Positions 24,501 to 34,384 of a DNA stretch of 64,000 bases are shown one piece after another (positions within the stretch are counted from its first letter, which is position 1; every line of letters begins with the position of its first letter). The DNA is from Daphnia pulex (lineage: Eukaryota > Arthropoda > Branchiopoda > Diplostraca > Daphniidae), in assembly GCF_021134715.1 (NCBI RefSeq), contig NC_060021.1, positions 9,456,501 through 9,520,500 on the forward strand, read 5' to 3'. The notes under the pieces were generated by a model. The model did not search any database. It was not told the DNA's origin and worked only from the letters and a program-made list of their open reading frames with translations. Both the position numbers and the translations under genes were made by a program.

Positions 24501-25320
24501 AGAAGAGAAAAGGTGAAATCATTATTCGAGTGATCAGTTCCGACACGATAAGAACTGCTGTGCATTATTTGTCATCAACTGCATTCTTCGTCGTATCACC
24601 AATAAGCAATCATGGGTAAATAATCTGTTATTTACTTGGGGTTGTGAACCAACTTCCTTTTTTTATTATAGTCCAGTTACTGGCTATTTATGTTCAAATT
24701 ATTTTTTTTTCTAGTAAACTGTGGCCGTGTGGCGTCGTTCTGCTGTTGATTGTTGACCTCAAGTACTAGAACACGGAGTCATCGAAGTATTATTCTGCCC
24801 CGAGCCCGAGTACTTCACTAAGACCCTGGAATACTACACTGCAACCTACCTTGCCTCAGCTCACTACACCGTGTCTCCTAAGCACTACACCACCAAGGCA
24901 CCTGAATACTAGACGACTACGTGTGCTGCCCCAACCGACTACACTGAGACTCCCAAGTATTACTCTGCTTCAGTTACTACGTCGTGGCTCCAACTTACTA
25001 CACCACCAAATCGGCTGAATGTTACGCCGAAGTGCCTAATTACTAAACAGCCCAGAGCTACACAATCACCACTGAGGCGGCGGAGTACTTCGTAGCCCCG
25101 AATCACTACACAGCTGCTTCTTCTTACTACGTTGAACTAAAATACTACACCGAGACTCCAGTTTAGTACAACCTACGCTACATTTAACTTTTATATTGAA
25201 GCCTCCAAGGACTACACCGGAAAGGTCGAATTTTACACAACGTACGCTGCTCCAGTTTACTACATCGAGGAACCTAAGTATTCTCATAGCTTCTACCAGT
25301 GCCCCTGAGTAGAAAAATAC
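24500..25320 (+). pseudogene. Longest + strand Tyr-rich family copy, broken
   Basis: An ATGGGTAAAT first exon is kept at 24615. The second exon at about 24716 has a 9-bp duplication (CCGTGTGGC) in the signal-peptide region that shifts the frame. The repeat region is about 500 bp of YYT/KYY/TTKAPEY motifs in all three frames with nonsense changes, for example GAATACTAG where family members have EYY. Confidence 0.75.
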
Positions 25321-25344
25321 AACTTTGAATATTTAAATTATTTA

Positions 25345-25750
25345 TTGTCTAGTCGATAAAAGGAGAGAAAGGCGAAAATCTGCAACACGACAACATCTGC
25401 TGTGCACTATGTGTCATCAACTGCATTCTTCGTCGTATCACCAGCAGTTTGCAATCATGGGTAAATTTTTTTTTTTACATGGAGATGTGAATTAACTTTT
25501 TTCAAATTATATGCCGGTTATTGAGTATATGTTCAAATTATTTATTGTCTAGTAAAGTATGGCGTCATGCTGCAGTTTGGTGTTGAATCATTGATGGTTC
25601 GGTCGACAACTGGGTATGGCGGATATGAAAGCACAGTATTTTCGTCTTATTACTCAACATTAACCAACTATTAATAACAACATCAACCATCGCTGCTCCA
25701 GCTTACTACACCAACAAGTCTTCAGAGTATTAAAAATTGTACCACAGGAG
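25345..25750 (+). pseudogene. Tyr-rich family copy, truncated
   Basis: The start context GCAATCATGGGTAAAT is intact at about 25457. The second exon at about 25555 reads KYGVMLQFGVESLM and a TGYGGYES motif, then stops after about 40 codons. The Tyr repeats are almost gone. Confidence 0.7.
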
Positions 25751-25754
25751 AGAA

Positions 25755-25985
25755 AAGGTGAAATAATCAGTCGATTATCATCTCCGATACGGAAACAACT
25801 GCCGTGCATTATTTGTCACCAACTGCATTCTTCATCGCGTAAAGGGTAAATTTTCAGTGTTCTACATGGAATTGTGAATCAGCTCTCCTTTCTTTTAATC
25901 ATGTCAGATATTATTGCATTTATGTTCAAATTATTTATTGTTTAAACTGTGGCGTCATGCTGCTGTTGGTTGTTGTCTTCCTAAA
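25755..25985 (+). pseudogene. Terminal fragment of the + strand Tyr-rich array
   Basis: The 5' UTR and intron are recognisable (CGATACGGAAACAACTGCCG, TTATTGTTTAAACTGTGG), followed by CATGCTGCTGTTGGTTG, after which similarity ends abruptly at about 25980. This marks the inner edge of the left arm. Confidence 0.65.
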
Positions 25986-26589
25986 ATTTTTAAGAAAATT
26001 TGGATGAAGAAATATGGACGAAAATGACATGAAGATTTATTGTAATAAGGAAGAAATTTGGAAAAAATATTAATAGTTTAATACTGTATTGTATGCTTTA
26101 AAACTTAGTAAATGTTTCTCTTGTTTTTAACTTTTCCTGTTAAATTCTGTTCCCTTTCTAAATACATTACACAATTACTAAATGTATATTATGCTTGCTT
26201 ATTTTATTATTTAATTTCTAAAATCACAATTAATTAATTATTAAGATGCCTAATGTTAATTGATAATATCAGATAGTTACCTGGACAAAGCAGAAAACTG
26301 TGCAAAAAGTGCAATAGCCATTTTAACTAAGGTATAACTAATCATAAACATTTTTTTTCAATCTCATGATGCTACAAAAATTTTCATCAAATCAACCAAG
26401 TCCTCATTCGACTCGACCATCACCCTCCTCTTCCTTCTCCTACCCCAATGGGTGACAAGTGCACACCGGGAGCGTTGGTTAGTACTGTCAGTTTCCAAAC
26501 TATAACGGTGGTGAGTATCTCACTCTGAAAGGCGAAAATATTTAGTTTTAAATTTCAAGTAATATATAGCAACAGCAAGTAATACCTCA

Positions 26590-27624
26590 AATCTATCAAT
26601 GTAGGAAAGGAATCTTGAAAATTTACCACAATTTGACAGGGGAAGTCAACCTGAAATATTATCATAGAAATTAAATGACAGTAGGAACTATTTAGCTTTG
26701 GAAGACGTAGGCACATAGCTTGGGTTAGTGGATTGGATAACTTGATTTCTATGGTCACAAGCACCTAAGTCACATGAAAACTTCAGCTGAAATTTAAGCT
26801 GAAACATTAAGTCAGAAAGCAACAAGAACCATTAGCTATATGTTGTGTTATCTATTAATTAAAAACAGTCCAACTTACCTAAAATTCCTAATCTAAATTT
26901 GTTTAGATTTTTGTAAGTATCATATGATGATGTATTTTGTATTGTGTAACTTAGGACCAGACGAAGCCAGGCAAGCTGTCACATTCCAATGCTGCTCTCC
27001 AATTATCAACTGCCATTGTAACCTACAGAAGAAAATAAAGATTTATCACAGGTAAGGTAAAGTGCAGAATGACAGGAATAAAGCTAAAAGGGTGATACAG
27101 GTGATTAATAATTTAATTAGATGCCCAGTCCCTAGACGCCTAGACGAGTGATGATCGAACGAACCAGGAACATGCTGTTGTTGTCAGATAGGGTAGTGTG
27201 GAAAGGATTTTTCATCTTCACCATAATTTGTGATTGACTTAATGTTTGCTGTTGCCTTGTAGTATGTAGCCTAGTAGTGTCCACAATTAATAGAAACACA
27301 TTCTGAATAACTGGCTGGTTTACCTTATGAACTGAGTGTTTTCCCTATCAGCAATCCACTGTCCAGCACAGCCCAGGTGCTGAAACGTCTGGAATCACTT
27401 GCAGACAACATGAACAGATATCTGTCTTGACTCTTGAGTGCCTTCGTGTAGAAGTTGAAGTGGCGTTCAGTATCACCTTGGGGATTTCGTCTTTTGTGAT
27501 GTGTGATGCTGCGTGGTGGCTTTTCTGATGAAATTTGCATGAAGAATATTATGTGAGTATCAAAGTTATTTGTTACCTTTTTTAGTTTTTTTCCAGTTCT
27601 TTCAATTGAGTATTTGAGTGTCAT
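26590..27624 (-). pseudogene. Possible decayed gene with exon-like segments
   Basis: Reading the minus strand, several short segments bounded by splice-like sites look coding: one at 27610-27330 (containing SSEKPPRSITHHKR and SDSRRFSTWAVLDSGLLIG), one near 27030-26960 (MAVDNWRAALECDSLPGF), one near 26763-26693 (VTIEIKLSNPLTQAMCLRLP) and one near 26652-26590 (VDFPCQIVVNFQDSFPTLID). They do not join in one frame and the first ends in a stop. The segment order and the motifs EKPPRS and VDFP faintly recall the UBC-RWD region of FANCL, but this is a guess. It may be a pseudogene remnant or chance. Confidence 0.2.
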
Positions 27625-27860
27625 CGAGCTACAGCGGACATTTTATTTTACTTTCAAACGTTTCTCCTTTCTGACGCTAGACGGCATAGCCCTTTGATCA
27701 TTTTTTACCTGTCAGAATCAGTTTAGTTACGTTTACTTTGCACATCTCTGTAGAGATTTCTCAATGCTACCTCAAAAAAATTTTTTGTGCAAACTGTCAG
27801 ATTCTTTTTCAGCAACAAAGCTCGGTTGTTAGATTTTTAATTATGGGTATTTTTTATTCT

Positions 27861-28170
27861 ACTTCCGGTTTTCTTATTTCAGTCAGTAGTTCAGTAAATA
27901 TTCATTCGACGCACAAAATAACCACATATTCGTGATCCTCGTCAAATTTGTGGTAAAGTTCATGTTTTGTTTTGTACGTTTTCGTACTTCCGGTTTTGAA
28001 AATTTTCCTGAACTATAGTTCAGGAAAATTCTCGATTTTGGCCAAAATATGGATTTCGTCTAAATCACATCTAATCGACCCCAAATTTCATGGAGATCAC
28101 GAATATTTGGTTTATTTGGTCGGCAGCTCAATGGTTTAGGCGCTATCGCTTACTTCCGGTATACTTCCGG
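27861..28170 (+). promoter_or_regulatory. Cluster of four ACTTCCGG (ETS/GABP-type) motifs
   Basis: Exact ACTTCCGG octamers occur at 27861, 27986, 28152 and 28163, all in the same orientation. The reverse complement CCGGAAGT is the ETS/GABP (NRF-2) consensus, which is enriched upstream of nuclear genes for mitochondrial proteins. The candidate gene at 29072 lies about 0.9-1.2 kb downstream and has a mitochondrial-style N-terminus. The segment may also be an interspersed repeat, which would weaken the argument. Confidence 0.4.
28001..28030. repeat. Perfect 30-bp palindrome
   Basis: The sequence AATTTTCCTGAACTA is followed immediately by its exact reverse complement. It sits within the ETS-motif cluster. 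Function unknown. Confidence 0.85.
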
Positions 28171-28273
28171 AAAATTTGCATAAAACTAGCAAGTGAGCTT
28201 TGTTCCCTGCATAATTCTAAAGACTCCTTGCCAGTTTAAGCAAACAGAAATGGTCTTCTTGATTACTTTTGTG

Positions 28274-28301
28274 ACTATCTAAAGCCGGTCCTTTAGATAG
28301 T
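28274..28301. repeat. Perfect 11-bp hairpin
   Basis: ACTATCTAAAG and CTTTAGATAGT flank the 6-nt loop CCGGTC. Confidence 0.7.
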
Positions 28302-29071
28302 GAGTAGTGAGTATTTTACGCGTCTAATAGATGGCGTGAAAGAATATTGTGTTGATATGTGCTTATGGCGGCTCGTTGTCAACAGTTCAGCTACAGCTAT
28401 TTTCTTCAAAAATTACCAATGAATTCGTTGGTAAATTGGATATATTTTGTGTGCAATTTGTTAGGTATATATTCTTTTCCGTACATGTGTTTAATAACCT
28501 TAATATTTCTCATTCATTTCAAGGAGAAAATGTGAAAGGGGCATGCAGCCTACTGTCAACTATTGTGTTGCAAATCCTGGGATCCTAGTCATCCTACTGA
28601 AATGTCATCCAAATGACAGGTAACAAGCAACACTAGCTTAATCAAGTATTGCTGAAATATATATTGCTCTCATCTTTTATTAGGATTCATAATAATTATC
28701 GACAGATTCTATTGGACTTGCTAGATCACCAACCCCAGCATGGACCAATCTCTCATTCCATCTTCTAGAGAACCTTGGATAACTGATTGGTAGTTTAGTG
28801 TGTAAGTTTACTTGTCATGTCACCAAAGTTTCTTTGTTGCAGTCTAATATGTCTTTGAAGTATTGTTCTGCACTGATGTCTATCTAATGTTTAAGTTTAA
28901 TTATTCTTTTAGGTAAGTCACTACCCCATTGAGGACATGTTTGTTTACCATGTTATACCAACATGTGTTGTATTTTTCTTAATGTTAAACACAAGCAGTA
29001 GGTAGCCATTAACTTTTGGTTTATTGGATGAATGTTGGAATATTTATTGACATATTTCCTTTAGATTCAAC

Positions 29072-29827
29072 ATGACTAACTGTTTCATGCCAAAGTTAGT
29101 TGGAACTCGACTCACTGTACGTACTCTAACACAGATAACTGGTGCTGTTGCCTTTCAGCCACAGGCAGGAAAATCATTCTTTTCTTCAGAAAATTGTAAG
29201 TTTAATTTTTTGTCTTGACCCCCCCCCCCCCAACACTTTCTGTTAATATTATAGATTTTTATGTTGAAAGAGTTACAAAGTGTGAAAAGCTAACTATAAA
29301 CTTTGTGTATCTGTGTCATAGGGAAAGCTGCTGGAGTAATCTGGTGTTTATGCTCATTTGATTCATTTCGTGCCAGCTAGTGAAAGCGATGTCGAATTTA
29401 ATTGTGCTGCTGCGTGCTGTCTCGAAGCAAGCAATCCAGCCGTTGCGTTCAGTCATTTGGGGGTCTAATGGCTGTCAATAGGTGGCAGTGAATAAGGGGC
29501 TGTACGATGTCCACCAGGTAGCGCGAGTGTCTTCAGGGACGCTTATCGGCCATTTTGATCCAAGACGCAGCGGAAATGGGTTGTTGGTTGTGACGTTTCT
29601 CACGATGAAAATTAAAAGGTATTTATTGTTAATTTCCTATTGTTATTGAATGTAAAATGTTGATGTGGAAATTTACAGGTGATTTAGCACGTAGAAACCA
29701 ATTTGCCAAATCATTCAACTCAGACTTGGAAGTGCCTGTACAAGTACATTTCCGAAATGGCGTGCCTCGTGTGTCTCGCTGCCCGTTCTTAGGCGTACGT
29801 CTCATCCCATGCAACAGCAAAAAGTAA
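29072..29827 (+). CDS. Candidate small protein with mitochondrial-type N-terminus, two exons
   Basis: Exons 29072-29195 and 29679-29827 join in phase (AAT T|GTAAGT ... TTTACAG|GT GAT) to give 90 aa. A splice acceptor (CCTTTAG) a few bases before the ATG suggests a 5' UTR intron. The first 39 residues contain no acidic residue and are rich in Arg, Lys, Thr and Ser (KLVGTRLTVRTLTQITG), as in mitochondrial presequences. The second exon reads DLEVPVQVHFRNGVPRVSR and ends in a basic tail. I do not recognise the family; the VPV...GVP stretch loosely recalls the COX7A core, but the transmembrane helix of that family is missing. An alternative acceptor at about 29321 would give a different short C-terminus. 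Splice-site logic and composition are the only support. Confidence 0.4.
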
Positions 29828-31080
29828 TTATTTTAATCAAATGTCTTACAAAAGTACAGTTTTAGATAACATGACTAGAGAGTAGACCAATTTGCTCCGC
29901 TACTATAGAAAATTTGAATCAGATATTAAAGTCATTCTGTTGGGCTGCGTAGTTTTCTGTTACTCTTTGCATTCTTTTGTTATAATGAGTATGCATGTGT
30001 ACACAGTTGTGTTTCTCGAAAATAATTTTCTTTTCTTAAATAGGTATAACAAACACTTCTTCAACACTGTTGGTTACCTTGTTGCAGCCAAATGGTGAAA
30101 GGTGTGACGAAGACAGATTGAACCATTGTATGCAGCATGTGGTTGCAGTGTAATCCAGAAGTTGCTGTGCTGTTGTAGCTGAGCTGTTCCATCTGGGTTC
30201 CTGACTTGAAAATTTTTGTGTTGTTGTTTTCATCCATGCCATGAAATTTCTCTGTGTTAACTGTGTGCTGACTTAAAAGTTTGATGTGTTGTCTTTCGAG
30301 TTTTCATTCAATCATGCAGTATACGACTGAGGCAACCTGATCAATATCAGGTTTGACACAGTCGAGAACTGCTAGATTAAACAAGCTTTCTGCGCCAAAC
30401 AAATAATAACTTGCATATAACTTGCATCATGTTATTATCGCGGTAGAGAAAGCGACAGGCCCCCCCCCCCTGGGGGCCACAGGAAAAATAAATGAATGTA
30501 AATATTATAAAATAAATTTTGTATGATATGAATAAAATATTCAAATAGAATAAATTTTGTTGCAATAAAATATTCGAATAAAATTTTCGCAAAAATTTTT
30601 TAGAAACTTCGTGTAAGGGGAATTTTTTTAAATTTTTTTTCAAAAACAAAAGTCTGGACTTAGCAGAAATAATTAGGTGGTGGACTTTGATTTTTTCAAA
30701 AAAATATTGGTTGTTGGACTTGAATTTTAATGATAGAAAATAATTATTCATAAAAGGAAAGTTTGAATATTATTGAAATATAGAACATGAGTTTGAATTT
30801 TTATTGTTGTATTTTGCAAGATCAATTATTTGTAAGTTTACATAGCACTCAGAAATATTTTCTCACATCATGCAATATCAGCAGCAGGAAAGGTACTTGA
30901 GGAGAAAATAGAGACATGCACTTGTGATTTATCAATCAATTTTGTATTCCAGCAATCTTTCAACAAATCCAGAGAAATACTTCAGAACTTCGGTGTAAAG
31001 GTCAGAGCAGCGTGAGTAGTGGTGACATAATCGGGAGAATTGCAATAAATATGAACCTCAGTTTGGTAGTAGTTTGGAGC
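29828..31080. other. AT-rich sequence without a supported gene
   Basis: A short + strand segment after a splice-like acceptor near 30043 (YNKHFFNTVGYLVAAKW, then stop) looks coding-like but does not join the 29.07-29.83 kb exons in phase. A C11 run followed by TGGGGGCC near 30460-30478 can fold on itself. Sequence from 30480 to 30850 is very AT-rich. Confidence 0.5.
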
Positions 31081-31089
31081 AGGGTAATA

Positions 31090-31930
31090 CTTAAATTCCT
31101 CGATGTAGTAAACTAGGCAGCGTACGTAGTTGTGTAATAGGCGGCTTCTTCGGTGTAGTACTTGGGGGCTGCCGTGTTGTAGCTAGGTGTAGCGTAGGTC
31201 GTGGTGTAGTAGACTGGACCATCAGTGTAGTATTTCTGTTCAACGTAGCACGAAAGGGCTGCTTTTGGGTAGCAACTCGGGACTGCGTAATACTTGTCCG
31301 CCTCAGTTGTGGTTGTGTAGATCAGGGCAGAGAAGTACTTTGTCGCTTCGGTGGAGTAATCAGCGGGAGCCTCGGTGTAGCACCTGGTAACAGAGTAGTA
31401 CTTAGGAAAATAGGTGCAATAAGTAGCTGAGAACAGAGTAATACTTGGGAGCCTCGGTGTAGTAGAATGGGCAGCATACGTAGTCATGTAGCACTCCATC
31501 GCCTAGATGGTGTAGTAACTCAGGGCAGAGTAATACTTCAGGGCTTTAGTGTAGTGGCTCGGGGCAGCGTAAGTTGTGGTATAAAACTCCGGTGCTTTAG
31601 TGGTGTAGTACTTGAAGACCTCGGTGCAGGAACTGGTCGTTGTGTAAGTTGTGTAGGAAGGCGGCGGCGTTGCGGTTTGGTTTCCGCCTTACCAAGGATA
31701 CATCGCTACACCAGCGGTCGACCCACCAATCAACGAACAATAGACACAATAGGAGCACGACGCCATATATATCTAAACACTAAATAAATTTAAACATTAA
31801 TACTTTATATTAACAGGCATATTAACAAATAGAAAAAAAAAAACAGAATTGATACACAACTCAATGTAAAAATAAGAATATTTACCCATAATGGCGAATC
31901 GTTTACAAGATGAGGAATGCAGTTGATGAC
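31090..31930 (-). pseudogene. Tyr-rich secreted repeat protein, - strand copy C (broken)
   Basis: On the minus strand the ATGG|GTAAAT first exon lies at 31889-31886 and the second exon begins near 31770. It reads through the signal region to a nonsense codon where the family has TGG-TAT-GGT (TGG-TAA here, near 31690). The downstream repeat frame, about 31499-31113, is long and open, with YYTTTYATPSYNTAAPKYY-type units of 8-12 residues built from Tyr, Thr, Ala, Pro, Ser and Lys-Tyr-Tyr. Such proteins are secreted structural (cuticle- or cement-like) proteins by composition. Copy C has no promoter of its own; its first exon follows copy B's 3' end. Confidence 0.75.
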
Positions 31931-31974
31931 AGATAGGGCACTGCAGTTCGGGGACCGACTTCTTTTTTTTCTGA

Positions 31975-32960
31975 CGACTCCTTTTACGCACAGTAATACT
32001 TCGGGACGTAGGTGTAGTAGCTCGGGGCAGCGTAGGTTGTAGTGTAGTACTTAAGAGCTTCAGTGTTGTAGTAATGCGGCGCCTCGGTGTAGTAGGAAGG
32101 GGCAGCATACATAGACGTGTAGAATTCCGGTGCCTTAGTGATGTAGTACTTGGGAGCCTCGGTGTAGTAAACTAGGCAGCATACGTTGTTGTGTAATAGG
32201 CGGCTTCTTCGATGTAGTGCTTCGGGGCTGCGGTGTAGCGTAGGTCGTGGTGTAGTGAACTGGAGCATCAGTGTAGTATTTCTGTTCAACGTAGTACGAA
32301 AGAGCAGCTTCGGTGTAGCAAGTCGGAACTGCGTCATCCTTGGCCGCCTCAGTTGTGGTTGTGTAGATCGGGGCAGAGAAGTACTTTGCCGCTTCGGTGT
32401 AGTATTCGACCGCTTTGGTGGAGTAATCAGCGGGAGCCTCGGTGTAGCAGCTGGGAATAGAGTAGTATTTAGGAAAATCGGTGCAAATAGTAGCTGAGAA
32501 CAGAGTAATACTTGGCAGCCTCGGTGTGGTAGAATGGGCAGCATGCGTAGTCCTGCTCCGTCGCCTTGGTGGTGTAGTAACTCGGGGCAGAGTAATACTT
32601 CAAGGCGTCAGTGTAGTAGATTGGGGCAGCGTAAGTTCTGGTATAAAATTCCGGTGCTTTAGTAGTGAAGCACTTGAAGACCTCGGTGCAGGAACTGGTC
32701 GTTGCGTAAGTTGTGTAGAAAAAGGCGGCGGCGTTGCAGTTCGGTTTCCACCATACCAAGGAGAGATCACTACACCAGCGGTCGACCCAGCCATCAACGA
32801 TACAACATCCAACAGGAGAACAACGCCATACTAAACATTAAATAAATTAACATTAATATTAAATATTAACACACATAAATAGAAAAATTATAATTTATAC
32901 AAAACTCAATGTAAAAATAAAAATATTTACCCATGATTGCGAATTGGTTACACGATGAGG
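31975..32960 (-). pseudogene. Tyr-rich secreted repeat protein, - strand copy B (broken)
   Basis: The start codon is at 32934 (minus strand). The second exon carries SLMAGSTAGVVISPWYGGN, then TTSSCTEVFKCF and YYTDALKYYSAPSYYTTKA repeats. About 4 bp missing after the acceptor put the signal peptide out of frame with the start codon, and several further shifts split the repeats between frames down to the end at YYTYVPKYYCA. The region immediately after the last repeat is the 5' UTR of copy C, with no intergenic promoter. Confidence 0.75.
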
Positions 32961-33009
32961 AACGCAGTTGGTGACAGATGGGGCACTGCAGTTCGGACAC
33001 GACTTCTTT

Positions 33010-33834
33010 TTTTCTAGACTCCTTTTACGCACAGTAATGCTTCGGGACGTAGGTGTAGTAGCTCGGGGCAGCGTAGGTTGTAGTGTAGTGAACTGGAGCA
33101 TCAGTGTAGTATTTCTGTTCAACGTAACACGAAAGAGCAACTTCGGTGTAGCAAGTCGGAACTGCGTCATCCTTGGCCGCCTCAGTTGTGGTTGTGTAGA
33201 TCGGGGCAGAGAAGTACTTTGCCGCTTCGGAGTAGAACTCGACCGTTTCTGTGAAGTAATCAGCGAGAGCCTTGGTGTAGCAGCTGGGAACAGAGTAGTA
33301 TTTAGGAAAATCGGTGGAATAAGTATCTGAGAACAGAGTAATACTTGGGAGCCTCGGTGTAGTAGGATGGGGCAGTATGCCTAGTCCTGCTCCGTCGCCT
33401 TGGTGGTGTAGTAAATCGGGGCAGCGTAAGTTGTGGTATAAAACTCCGGTGCTTTAGTGGTGTAGTACTTGGAGACCTCGGTGCAGGAACTGGTCGTTGC
33501 GTTAGTTGCTCTTGGGTAGCAAGGCGGCGGCGTTGCGGTTTGGCTTCCGCCATACCCAGGAGACATCGGTACACCATCGGTCGACCCAGCCATCAACGAT
33601 ACAACACCCAACAGCATACGACGCCTTATTAACTAGACAGTAAATAAATTCAAACATAAATATTAAATACATTCATACATCAAGAAAAAAGTAGGATTGA
33701 TACCAATCTCAGTGTAAAAAAAAACAAACAGAATATTTACCCATGGATGCGAACTGGCAATACGGTGAAGAAGGCTGATGGTGACAGATAGGGCACAGCA
33801 GTTGTTGCCGTGTCGGAGATGCTCACTCGACTGA
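33010..33834 (-). pseudogene. Tyr-rich secreted repeat protein, - strand copy A (promoter intact, frame broken)
   Basis: This copy has the full promoter, a TCAGT initiator and ATGG|GTAAAT (start codon at 33744). The second exon from about 33640 encodes MLLGVVSLMAGSTDGVPM and CTEVSKYYTTKAPEF. An extra base after the acceptor places this signal peptide one frame away from the start codon, and KATEQD is followed by TAG (33381-33383) where copy B has TAT. The repeats then continue in other frames to about 33020. It is the best-preserved copy, yet it still carries both a frameshift and a nonsense change. Confidence 0.75.
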
Positions 33835-33865
33835 TGTCTCTGGCCTTTTCTCTCTCCTTTTTATA
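33830..33865 (-). promoter_or_regulatory. Core promoter of the Tyr-rich gene family (right arm)
   Basis: On the minus strand TATAAAAAGG (33858-33865 and onward) is followed by the initiator TCAGT (33834-33830), as in the left-arm promoter. The surrounding 130 bp is nearly identical to 22.43-22.56 kb. Confidence 0.8.
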
Positions 33866-33879
33866 CGATTTTTTGATCA

Positions 33880-34380
33880 CCCTCACCTCTTAAGCCTTGC
33901 GGGTATTGTACCTGTTTGATAATGATGAAACACGTCCCTTTCTCACCCAACCTCTACACCACTGGATGAGAAGTTTTTCGTAATGATCTCCGTGACCTTC
34001 GAATGTGAAGGACAGACGGACTGCCCTTTCCTTTTTCAGGTTGACGTTGCTGGGGATGGGTCTACAACAACCAATTTCAAAATGAATACCAAATGGTTAT
34101 GTAACACATCCCGTCCTCACCCAACCTCTGCATGACAAGTTTTACGTGCCTTTCCACAGCCACGTGCAGGTTGTCGTTGCTTGGGATGGGTCTACAAAAA
34201 CCAATATCAAAATGAATACCAAATGGTTTATATAACACATCCCGTCCTTACCCAACCTCTACACCACTGCATGGCAAGTATTACGCGCCTTTCCTTCTGC
34301 AGATTTACGTTGCGGGGGATTGGAATGGGTCTACAAGAACCAATATCAAAATTAATACCAAATGATTAAGGCTTAAAACT
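33880..34380 (-). repeat. Three tandem upstream repeats (right arm)
   Basis: The same unit as at 21.90-22.48 kb in inverted orientation: GTTGTAGACCCATCCCCAGC, CGAAGGTCACGGAGATCATT and GGTGTAGAGGTTGGGTGAGA recur. The outer two copies are shorter (about 115-130 bp) and diverged. Confidence 0.85.
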
Positions 34381-34384
34381 CACT

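Larger units (their letters stand above)
25990..29071. other. AT-rich spacer between the inverted arrays
   Basis: No gene is firmly supported. Contents noted separately are a possible decayed - strand gene (26.6-27.6 kb), an ETS-motif cluster, a 30-bp palindrome at 28001-28030, and an 11-bp hairpin at 28274-28301. The 27.9-28.2 kb segment has the look of an interspersed repeat. Confidence 0.5.

Noticed and set aside
29679-29827. Firm assignment of the small protein to cytochrome c oxidase subunit 7A
   Set aside because: Only a VPV...G stretch is similar; the transmembrane helix and terminal motif of that family are missing.
31467-33330. Plus-strand open frames of about 100 codons (RCFSGVVLEDLGAG-type)
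   Set aside because: They are exact antisense images of the Tyr-rich repeats and repeat with the same period, so they are not independent genes.
31090-33600. CRISPR-like reading of the regularly repeated 20-40-bp units
   Set aside because: The repeats are degenerate codon repeats (GTAGTA, CCTCGGTGTAGTA) inside eukaryotic coding sequence, without uniform repeats or unique equal-length spacers.
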